A stretch of DNA of 64,000 nt from Asaia prunellae JCM 25354 (lineage in GTDB: Bacteria > Pseudomonadota > Alphaproteobacteria > Acetobacterales > Acetobacteraceae), in assembly GCF_000613885.1 (NCBI RefSeq), contig NZ_BAJV01000002.1, forward strand, positions 186,001-250,000. The letters run 5' to 3'. Below are positions 57,135 through 64,000 of this stretch, one piece after another (position 1 is the stretch's first letter; every line of letters begins with the position of its first letter). The position numbers were made by a program, and so were the translations under genes. Under the pieces are notes generated by a model. The model saw only the letters and a list, made by a program, of their open reading frames with translations. It was not told where the DNA came from and made no database searches.

Positions 57135-58613
57135 ATGACCCAGACTTCAGAAGAGCGCCCGGATATCGTCCTGATCGGTGCCGGTGTCATGAGTGCCAGC
57201 TTTGCTGCACTTATTCGTCGTCTGGACCCGGACCTGTCTCTAAATGTGTACGAAACGCTCGATTCCTGCGCCAGAGAGAGTTCTGAAGCCTGGAATAATG
57301 CCGGTACTGGCCATGCGGCCTATTGCGAGCTGAATTATACTACAAAACGCAAGGATGGCAGCATCGACATCGCCAAGGCGCTGGATGTGAACACCGAGTT
57401 TGATTTGTCACGTCAGCTCTGGACCCATCTTGCTGAGTCGGGCTGGATCGAGAATCCGTCCTCCTTCATTCGGACCTGTCCTCATGTAAGCTTTGTGCGG
57501 GGTGAGGAGAATGTGGCGTTTCTGCGCGCGCGCTATGAAGCAATGGCACGTCACCACTGTTTCGACACCATGAGCTACACTGAAGATCCTCATGTCATCG
57601 CAGAATGGGCACCGCTCATGATGGCACGCCGTAAACCCGGTGAACATCTGGCGGCAACGCGTGTGACGGCAGGGACAGACGTCGATTTCGGTACATTGAC
57701 GCGTCTGCTTTTCTCCCGGCTGCGTCAGGAGAAGGGGGTCAGCATTCACTATCGTCACAAGGTGACGGCACTCACACGTGAATCCGGCGGTCGCTGGAGG
57801 GTAACCGTGCAGAACACAGAGACAGGCGAAACAAAAAATGTCTCTGCCGGATTTGTTTTTGTCGGAGCAGGGGGTGCTGCGCTTGATCTTCTCAAGCGCG
57901 CCGATTTGCCCGAAGCCCATGGTTATGCCGGTTTCCCGGTGAGCGGGCTTTTTCTGCATGCGGATAATCTCGATCTCTGTCAGCGGCACACAGCCAAGGT
58001 TTATGGCAAGGCAGCTGTCGGTTCGCCTCCCATGTCGGTGCCACATCTCGATACGCGCGTGATCGGGGGAAGGCCCTATCTGCTTTTTGGCCCCTATGCG
58101 GGTTTCACTACCAAGTTTCTGAAGTCCGGCAGATGGACCGATCTGCCGCGTTCGATTACGCGCGATAATGTCAAGGCGATGTTCGATGTCATGGTCGATA
58201 ATCGCGATCTCGTCCGTTATCTGGTCGGGCAGGTAGTGCAAAAACCTTCCTCCCGTTTTGCCGCACTCAGGGAATTCTATCCGGCGGCCCGTCAGCATGA
58301 CTGGCGCGTTGCCGTTGCCGGGCAGCGTGTCCAGATCATCAAGACCGAGAACGGGCGTGGTACACTCAAATTCGGTACAGAGGTTCTGACAACGCAGGAT
58401 CGTAGTCTTGCGGCCGTTCTTGGAGCGTCGCCAGGTGCCTCCATCGCCGCTTCGGTTGCATTGCAGGTGGTGTGCAGGAATTTTGCTCATCGTCTTCCTG
58501 AATGGCAGGAGCGGCTTAAGGAAATCATTCCCAGCTACGGGATCGATCTGCGTCAGGACGAGGCGACATGCCGCGCCATCAGGGCGAGGACGGGTGAGGC
58601 CCTCGGGATCTGA
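57135..58613 (+). CDS. mqo: Malate:quinone oxidoreductase
   Basis: A membrane-associated FAD enzyme that passes malate electrons directly to ubiquinone in place of NAD malate dehydrogenase. The 492 residues begin with the FAD loop DIVLIGAGVMSASFAALIRRLDP. Also present are SSEAWNNAGTGHAAYCELNYT, AGTDVDFGTLTRLL, FVGAGGAALDLL and FGPYAGFTTKFLKSG. The typical end LPEWQERLKEIIPSYG is intact. Fits the strongly quinone-linked metabolism of acetic acid bacteria. Confidence 0.95.
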   Translation: MTQTSEERPDIVLIGAGVMSASFAALIRRLDPDLSLNVYETLDSCARESSEAWNNAGTGHAAYCELNYTTKRKDGSIDIAKALDVNTEFDLSRQLWTHLAESGWIENPSSFIRTCPHVSFVRGEENVAFLRARYEAMARHHCFDTMSYTEDPHVIAEWAPLMMARRKPGEHLAATRVTAGTDVDFGTLTRLLFSRLRQEKGVSIHYRHKVTALTRESGGRWRVTVQNTETGETKNVSAGFVFVGAGGAALDLLKRADLPEAHGYAGFPVSGLFLHADNLDLCQRHTAKVYGKAAVGSPPMSVPHLDTRVIGGRPYLLFGPYAGFTTKFLKSGRWTDLPRSITRDNVKAMFDVMVDNRDLVRYLVGQVVQKPSSRFAALREFYPAARQHDWRVAVAGQRVQIIKTENGRGTLKFGTEVLTTQDRSLAAVLGASPGASIAASVALQVVCRNFAHRLPEWQERLKEIIPSYGIDLRQDEATCRAIRARTGEALGI

Positions 58614-58631
58614 GCTCGATCCGCTTCCCAT

Positions 58632-58669
58632 TTCTCCACGGTAATGCCGGGCGCAATTGCCGTGAGAAA
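58632..58669. terminator. Hairpin between convergent mqo and ruvX
   Basis: TTCTCCACGGTAAT pairs with ATTGCCGTGAGAA (one bulge, one G-U) around a 10-base loop, 18 bases after the mqo stop. There is no long U-run. Confidence 0.55.
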
Positions 58670-58691
58670 AGATTCTGGTCGCCTTGACCGA

Positions 58692-59168
58692 TTATATTGT
58701 TTGCCGTGATGCGGTGGCGTCGAGCCAGGACTGCAGCGTGTAGGCGGCAGCCATTTTATCGACGACTTCGGCCCGTCGTTTGCGGGTCATATCGGCTTCC
58801 TGAATCAGAAAACGGTTCACGGCGCTCGATGAAAGGCGCTCGTCCCAGCAGCAGGCGGGCAGATCAAGCCGGTTGGAAAGTTCTGTCATCCAGTCCTGCG
58901 CAGCGCGGGCAGCCGGCCCGAAGGAACCGTCGAGCGAGAGCGGTAATCCGCAGATAAGACCGCCAATATCCTCCTTTTGTACGATCTTGCCGATCTCCTG
59001 TGCCGTTTCGCCGAATTTGCCGCGCCTGAGGCTCTTATAGGGCGAGGCCAGCATGAGCGTGACGTCGCTCAGGGCAAGGCCAATCGTCTTCTGACCGGGG
59101 TCGAGCCCGAGAAGGCGGGAGCCAGGGGTGAGGGCGTCGCGCAGGGCGTATGGATTGAACAGAGTCAT
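58692..59168 (-). CDS. ruvX: RuvX/YqgF, Holliday-junction resolvase-like protein
   Basis: A 158-residue RNase H-fold protein with LLGLDPGQKTIGLALSD, GGLICGLPLSLDGS, CCWDERLSSSAVNRFL and VDKMAAAYTLQSWLD. Roles reported for the family are pre-16S rRNA 5' processing and possibly junction resolution. It faces gatC, an arrangement conserved in alphaproteobacteria. Confidence 0.92.
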   Translation of the reverse strand: MTLFNPYALRDALTPGSRLLGLDPGQKTIGLALSDVTLMLASPYKSLRRGKFGETAQEIGKIVQKEDIGGLICGLPLSLDGSFGPAARAAQDWMTELSNRLDLPACCWDERLSSSAVNRFLIQEADMTRKRRAEVVDKMAAAYTLQSWLDATASRQTI

Positions 59169-59242
59169 GGGAAGGCGTTATGATCTCGCTAAATTCTGGA
59201 CCATCGGGATTATCCGCTCACTTTCAGGAAAGTCGATCCTTT

Positions 59243-59528
59243 ATGTCGTTGGAAACGCGCACAGTCAGGCGCATAGCAAAACTGGCCCGAATTGGCCTCA
59301 GTGATCAGGAATGCGAAGCCATGCGTCAGGAGCTGAGTGGCATCCTGCTGGGTCGAGCAACTGAACGAGGTCGATATCACCGACGTGCCGCCCATGATCG
59401 GTACCGGGCTGGCCATACCGCGCCTGCGTGAGGATGTTGTGACCGATGGCGACAAGCGCGATGCCGTTCTGGCCAATGCGCCCGACAGTGTCGGGCCCTA
59501 TTTTACTGTTCCGAAGGTTGTTGAGTGA
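59243..59528 (+). CDS. gatC: Asp/Glu-tRNA amidotransferase subunit C, frame broken once
   Basis: GatC clamps GatA to GatB. The first frame gives MSLETRTVRRIAKLARIGLSDQECEAMRQELSGIL; the second gives WVEQLNEVDITDVPPMIG and ends DSVGPYFTVPKVVE. The family expects GWVEQL at the junction, and two bases are missing near 59346. About 95 residues. Its stop overlaps the gatA ATG as TGATG. Confidence 0.92.
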
Positions 59529-61006
59529 TGCATGATCTGACCCTCGCCTCTGCGCGAAAGGCTCTCAGGGAGCGTCGTCTCTCGGCAGTCGAACTAACCG
59601 ATCATTTTCTGGCCTCTATCAGGAAGCTGGATGGTGAGATCAACAGTTTCGTGACGGTGACCGAAGATCAGGCGCGTGCTGGCGCCCGTGCAGCTGATGC
59701 GCTGCTTGCGACTGACAATGCGCCGTCGCTTTGCGGCCTGCCGCTCGGCATCAAGGATCTGTTCTGCACCAATGGTGTGCGCACCACGGCGTCGAGCAAC
59801 ATCCTGCGTAACTTCGTGCCACCATATGAAAGTACGGTGACGTCCAATCTCCTTGCTGATGGAGCGATTTTTCTCGGCAAGATGAATCTTGACGAGTTCG
59901 CCATGGGCTCGACGAACATGACCTCGGCTTTCGGTCCGGTCACCAACCGTGGCGCCGCAAGGGTTCGGACGTGAAGCTGGTGCCGGGTGGTTCGTCAGGC
60001 GGTTCGGCTGCCGCTGTTGCTGCCGGGCTCGCTCTTGGAACGGACTGGCACCGATACGGGCGGTTCGATCCGCCAGCCTGCGGCTTTCTGCGGTATCACG
60101 GGCATCAAGCCGACCTATGGCCGCTGCTCGCGCTTTGGTACAATCGCTTTCGCAAGCTCGCTCGATCAGGCCGGACCGATGGCGCGCACGATGGAAGATT
60201 GTGCCATTCTGCTCGAATCCATGGCCGGGTTCGACGCGAAGGACAGCACGTCGGTCGATCGCGCCGTGCCGCGCTACGAAGATGCGCTTGAACGCGGTGT
60301 GAAGGGACTGAAGGTCGGGATTCCCCGCGAATACCGCCCTGATACGCTGCCTTCCGATATCGCGGCACTCTGGGATCAGGGTATTGCCTGGCTGCGTGAT
60401 GCCGGAGCCGAAATTGTCGATGTGTCGCTCCCGCATACGAAATACGGTCTGCCAACCTATTATATTGTGGCTCTGGCCGAGGCATCATCCAACCTTGCCC
60501 GGTATGATGGCGTACGCTTCGGCGAACGTGTTGAGGCAGGCACGCTTGATGAGCTGTATGAAGCGACCCGTCATGCCGGTTTTGGCGAGGAAGTGCGTCG
60601 CCGTATTCTGATGGGCACCTATGTGCTCTCTTCGGGCTATTACGATGCCTATTATCTTCGCGCGCAAAAGGTTCGTACGCTGATCCAGCGCGACTTCCTG
60701 AACGCGTTCGAGACGGTCGATGTGCTTCTGACACCGACGGCGCCTTCTGCGGCCTTCGCTCATTCGGAACGTCCGACCGATCCTGTGCAGATCTATCTGA
60801 ACGACATCTTCACTGTGCCCGCCAGTATGGCGGGTGTTCCGGCGCTCTCGCTGCCCGCCGGCCTCGATCACGACGGCCTGCCGCTCGGATTGCAGCTCAT
60901 CGGGCGCTACTTCGAGGAAGAAACCTTGTTTGCCGCCGGGCGTGTCATGGAAAAAGCAGCGGGTTTCACGCACAGACCTGCCCTGCATGCGGGAGCGTTC
61001 GCATGA
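59528..61006 (+). CDS. gatA: Asp/Glu-tRNA amidotransferase subunit A, frame broken twice
   Basis: GatA releases ammonia from glutamine for transamidation of Glu-tRNA(Gln) or Asp-tRNA(Asn). The amidase lysine is in [10 protein letters not shown], the Ser-cisSer pair in [13 protein letters not shown] and the nucleophile region in [17 protein letters not shown]. The frame breaks near 59947 (one C lost, expected NPWRRKGSD) and near 60041 (net one base gained or two lost, ALG then TGTDTGG). The remainder to the stop is intact, total about 492 residues. GTG 59525 is an alternative start. Confidence 0.94.
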
Positions 61007-62457
61007 GCAGCTATCATATCGAGGGTACTACTGGCACCTGGGAAATTGTTGTCGGGCTTGAGGTTCATGCTCAGGTCATCAGCCACGCCAAGTTGTTTTC
61101 AGGCGCTTCTGCCGAATATGGCGGCGAGCCCAATACGCATGTGAGCCTGATTGACGCGGGATTCCCCGGCATGTTGCCGGTCATCAACGCTGAATGCGTG
61201 GCGCAGGCGGTCCGCACGGGTCTTGGGCTGAATGCCCAGATCCATCTGATGAGCCGTTTTGACCGCAAGAACTATTTCTATGCGGATCTGCCTCAGGGTT
61301 ATCAGATCAGCCAGTTCGCTCATCCGATTGTGGGTGAGGGGCAGGTCGAGATCGAACTTGCCGACGGCTCGGTGCGCCATATCGGCGTGACGCGTCTGCA
61401 TCTCGAACAGGATGCCGGCAAATCGATGCATGATCAGGACCCGACGCGGTCGTTCATCGATCTCAACCGTGCTGGTGTGGCGCTGATGGAAATTGTCAGT
61501 GAGCCGGATATCCGTTCGCCTGAAGAGGCTGGCGCCTATCTACGCAAGCTGCGCCAGATTCTGCGTTATCTCGGCACGTGTGACGGGAACATGGAAGAAG
61601 GCTCAATGCGCGCCGACGTCAATGTTTCGGTACGCAAGGCAGGTGAGGAGTATCGCACCCGCTGTGAGATCAAGAACGTCAACTCGATCCGTTATGTCAT
61701 GCAGGCTATCGAAGTCGAAGCCGCGCGTCAGGTGGAAATCTGGGAGTCCGGCGGCACAGTCGATCAGGAAACGCGCCTGTTCGATCATGTGAGGAGTGAA
61801 ACACGCTCCCTTCGCTCGAAGGAAGACGCACACGATTACCGTTACTTCCCGGATCCTGATCTGCTCCCGCTTGTTATCGAGCAGGACTGGTTGATTCTCT
61901 TCGCGCGGCTCTGCCGGAGCTTCCTGAAGCCAAGCGGGAGCGCCTTGAGAAGACCTACGGCATTTCGCGTTATGAATCGGGTGTGCTGACGGTCGAGCAG
62001 GGTATAGCCGATTTCTATGAAACGGTTGCCAAAGGCAGTGACCCGCGTCTGGCTGTGACCTGGATGCTGGGCGACTTTTTCGCTGCGCTGAACCGCACGG
62101 GAGCCACGATCGAGACGAGCCCGGTCAAGGCAGAGGCTCATGGAGCTGCTCGCGCTGATTACGGACTCGACGATCAATGGAAAGATCGCGAAAGAAGTGC
62201 TCGAAGACATGTTCGAGACCGGAGATTCTGCTTCGGCTATCGTCGAACGCAAGGGGCTGCGCCAGGTCACCGATACAGGCGCAATCGAGACCGAGATACG
62301 CGGCATCCTGCAGGCCCACGCCGACAAACTGGCCGAGTACAAGAGTGGCAAGGACAAGCTGTTCGGATTTTTCGTCGGTCAGACCATGAAAGCCATGAAG
62401 GGCAAGGCCAATCCGGCCATGGTCAATGAGCTGCTGCAGAAGCTTCTGGCAGAATAG
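61003..62457 (+). CDS. gatB: Asp/Glu-tRNA amidotransferase subunit B, frame broken twice
   Basis: GatB phosphorylates the misacylated tRNA and channels ammonia from GatA. The first frame has [47 protein letters not shown]-like [10 protein letters not shown] and [15 protein letters not shown]. The second starts [18 protein letters not shown] and the third [25 protein letters not shown], the YqeY-like tail. Breaks lie near 61890 (one G lost after GACTGG) and near 62138 (two bases). Normal length, about 485. ATGA overlap with gatA. Confidence 0.94.
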
Positions 62458-62477
62458 AAAAAACTGGTGAAGGGGGT

Positions 62478-62506
62478 TTGACGCAGGCGCCAAATCCCCC
62501 TAGAAG
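62478..62506 (+). promoter_or_regulatory. Promoter of tRNA-Ser, inside a gatB-end hairpin
   Basis: TTGACG and TAGAAG are spaced by 17 bases. The same stretch can fold as GGGGGTTTG/CAAATCCCCC, so it may also form the end of the gatB transcript. Confidence 0.5.
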
Positions 62507-62517
62507 CAGTTCTGCAA

Positions 62518-62535
62518 ACGCCGTGAAAACGGCGT
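62518..62535 (+). other. GAAA-tetraloop hairpin in the tRNA-Ser leader
   Basis: ACGCCGT-GAAA-ACGGCGT is a perfect 7-base stem capped by a GNRA loop, ten bases before the tRNA. Confidence 0.5.
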
Positions 62536-62545
62536 CCCTCAAGGC

Positions 62546-62638
62546 GGAGGGGTGGCCGAGAGGCTGAAGGCGGCGGTTTGCTAAACCGTTGTACGATGTC
62601 AAGTCGTACCGTGGGTTCGAATCCCATCCCCTCCGCCA
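62546..62638 (+). tRNA. tRNA-Ser (GCT)
   Basis: A class II tRNA with acceptor GGAGGGG/CCCCTCC, anticodon arm CGGTT-TGCTAAACCG region with anticodon GCT, long variable arm (GTACGATGTCAAGTCGTAC), T arm GTGGG-TTCGAAT-CCCAT and encoded CCA. It reads AGC and AGU codons. Confidence 0.95.
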
Positions 62639-62861
62639 TTTTTCAAAAACATCCCACCAAAATATTCTGGTTTTAAGTCTGCCATGCAGGTTTATCTCTT
62701 TGCTGTGGGCACTTTGCTATTGACCCGGTCGCTGTCTGGAATTTTGGTAGTCTCAAAAGGGTTTTCTTTTGTTTCATTGCGCTTGACACGATATTAGCCT
62801 CAGAAGAAATGTATCATTAAGTTTATCATTGTTACCCTTCGAGGTTTGGAGCGAGCGAAAG
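62639..62861. other. AT-rich spacer after tRNA-Ser
   Basis: A 223-base stretch with clearly lower GC than the core genes. TTGACA at 62783-62788 is a candidate -35, but no -10 at good spacing is clear. No attachment-site copy is visible. Confidence 0.45.
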
Positions 62862-64000
62862 TTGAAAGAAATCGACACGCGATATGGGACTCTTCGGGTA
62901 CCTGTAGACGATAACGACCTGATAGGTCGATTTCTTATGCATTATGGCGAATGGGCATGGGACGAGGTCTCATTTGTGGCATCAGTGGTGCCCGATAATG
63001 CGCGAGTTCTTGATATAGGCGCGTGTTTTGGCACATTTGGTATTGGCTTGTCACAAGTGCGCAGGCTGTCGAAGGTTTGCTTCATAGATGGAAATCCGGC
63101 TGTTATTCCGAGCCTGGATTACAATGTAAAGCATAACGTAAAAACCAACTACGCAGTAAAAGAAGCCATCATCGGGCGTCCAGGTATGGAGGTTGCTCGG
63201 GTGCATGCAGATTCCGACAATATCGGATCCGCAAGTTTTACGCCGGACGAAAATGCGCAACCTTCAGCTGCTACAGGCTCTCATTTGCGTAGCCTCAAGG
63301 AGATATGGGACGAAGAAGGCCCTTTTGATTTTATCAAAGTAGATGCTGAGGGGATGGAACTAAGTATTATAGACAGTTACGCACGAGGTCTTTCAAAAGG
63401 CGAAACAACCTTGTGGCTCGAGTGTAACGAAGACGAGCAATCGCTGGTTCTTTGTGACAGGCTGCTTTCCTGGGATCTCGACGTCTATTATTTTGCTTTT
63501 CCATCGCACAACCCAGATAATTATCAGGGTCAAGATCTGCCAATTTTTTCGTTTGCTTACGAAGCTGGCCTACTGGTTGCCCCGCACAATGAACCTGTTC
63601 TTTCGGCAGAGTTGAAGGAACATGGTTGTACCCTGGGCAAGATTACCTCGGTTGAGGCTTTAAGGGCACGCCTATGGGAGACACCAAGATGGGGTTATCC
63701 CGAGTGGCAGGGAAAGAAGACTTTTGAGCTGGCCGCGCTTGCGGGACATGCATTGCGTGATGAGAGTTTTGCAAATTTTCTGAAAGCTGGTTGGAAAAAC
63801 AAGATTCCACTTACCGAGGTAAAGTTGAGTCTTGAGGCTGAGCTCGGCAAACTTGCTGATGAAGTTCAAGAAAAAAACTCTGCCAACAGGATAGAATTAG
63901 ACAAAGCGATCGAGAAGAATCTTGTTCAGCAAAAACTCTTGGAGAAGGCAGAGGCAGAGCAAGCATCTCTGTTGAAGAACATTGTTGATATAGAGCAAAG
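62862..64000 (+). CDS. FkbM-family methyltransferase with coiled-coil extension, runs off the right edge
   Basis: An open frame of 379 codons with no stop before the edge. The SAM site is VLDIGACFGTFGIGLSQ near residue 53. The family motif FIKVDAEGMELSIID lies near 155, followed by TLWLECNEDEQ. After about residue 300 the chain becomes a charged heptad-like coiled coil (LSLEAELGKLADEVQEKN and on to the edge), as in long multidomain proteins of polysaccharide loci. The predicted role is O-methylation of a surface glycan. TTG 62862 is preferred because GGAG lies ten bases upstream; ATG 62937 is the alternative. Codon use is more AT-rich than the neighbours. Confidence 0.82.
   Translation, partial: MKEIDTRYGTLRVPVDDNDLIGRFLMHYGEWAWDEVSFVASVVPDNARVLDIGACFGTFGIGLSQVRRLSKVCFIDGNPAVIPSLDYNVKHNVKTNYAVKEAIIGRPGMEVARVHADSDNIGSASFTPDENAQPSAATGSHLRSLKEIWDEEGPFDFIKVDAEGMELSIIDSYARGLSKGETTLWLECNEDEQSLVLCDRLLSWDLDVYYFAFPSHNPDNYQGQDLPIFSFAYEAGLLVAPHNEPVLSAELKEHGCTLGKITSVEALRARLWETPRWGYPEWQGKKTFELAALAGHALRDESFANFLKAGWKNKIPLTEVKLSLEAELGKLADEVQEKNSANRIELDKAIEKNLVQQKLLEKAEAEQASLLKNIVDIEQ

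Noticed and set aside
1-64000. CRISPR arrays, insertion sequences, prophage genes
   Set aside because: I saw no spaced direct repeats, terminal inverted repeats with a transposase, integrases or phage structural proteins.

Overview
The window looks like chromosomal core DNA of an alphaproteobacterium, most likely an acetic acid bacterium (Acetobacteraceae). The reasons are the moderately high GC, the alphaproteobacterial neighbourhoods (cobT-cobS-dnaJ-like against bolA; comF-grxC-DUF1178 near ubiG and lysC; rodZ-ispG-hisS; prfA-prmC-DUF4167; ruvX against gatCAB), and a malate:quinone oxidoreductase and an LpxR-type lipid A deacylase. The family assignment is inference; no rRNA gene is present. 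No insertion sequence, prophage, CRISPR array or integrase was seen.

Layout. 1-6760: the N-terminal third of a microbial (type I) rhodopsin cut by the left edge, then parC, bpt, a cardiolipin synthase, an EEP-fold hydrolase and an AI-2E-family permease. 6854-15781: sulfurtransferase, PLP sulfur-amino-acid lyase, comM, serA and hisN, then kdsB-pheA-dapA-smpB (amino acid and LPS precursors, ribosome rescue). 15939-28118: a double cold-shock-domain protein, the LpxR-like deacylase, a GGDEF-EAL protein, recG and mfd, an SDR oxidoreductase and two poorly known proteins. 28253-34914: a PLP decarboxylase, cobTS cobaltochelatase genes with a J-domain protein, bolA, a LolA-like lipoprotein and lipB. 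34972-41071: tRNA-Leu and a tightly coupled run galU-phosphohexomutase-DUF3553-comF-grxC-DUF1178-DUF2147, then a beta-propeller lactonase. 41158-51467: ubiG, lysC, an NPD-family flavoprotein, rodZ, ispG, hisS, prfA, prmC and a DUF4167 protein. 51486-58613: a glycosyltransferase-like protein, tRNA-Met, an MscS channel, a Cas2/SinR-fold small protein, a phosphotransacetylase, tRNA-Val, an N-formylglutamate hydrolase and mqo. 58692-62638: ruvX facing gatC-gatA-gatB, then tRNA-Ser. 62639-64000: a more AT-rich stretch with an FkbM methyltransferase running off the right edge, which may be the border of a surface-glycan island.

A dominant technical feature is that fourteen genes, many normally essential (parC, cobS, ubiG, lysC, gatC, gatA, gatB), are broken by about 20 small frameshifts. 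In every case the protein continues in another frame with no lost domain, and most breaks are single-base losses in short G or C runs. I read these as sequence errors in the source assembly, not as real pseudogenes, and annotate each gene over its full extent.

Novelty. I did not find a multi-gene system that I can call undescribed. The items most worth a second look are the rhodopsin at the left edge, the orphan Cas2/SinR-fold gene, the island-like transition after tRNA-Ser, and the small uncharacterised proteins described below.
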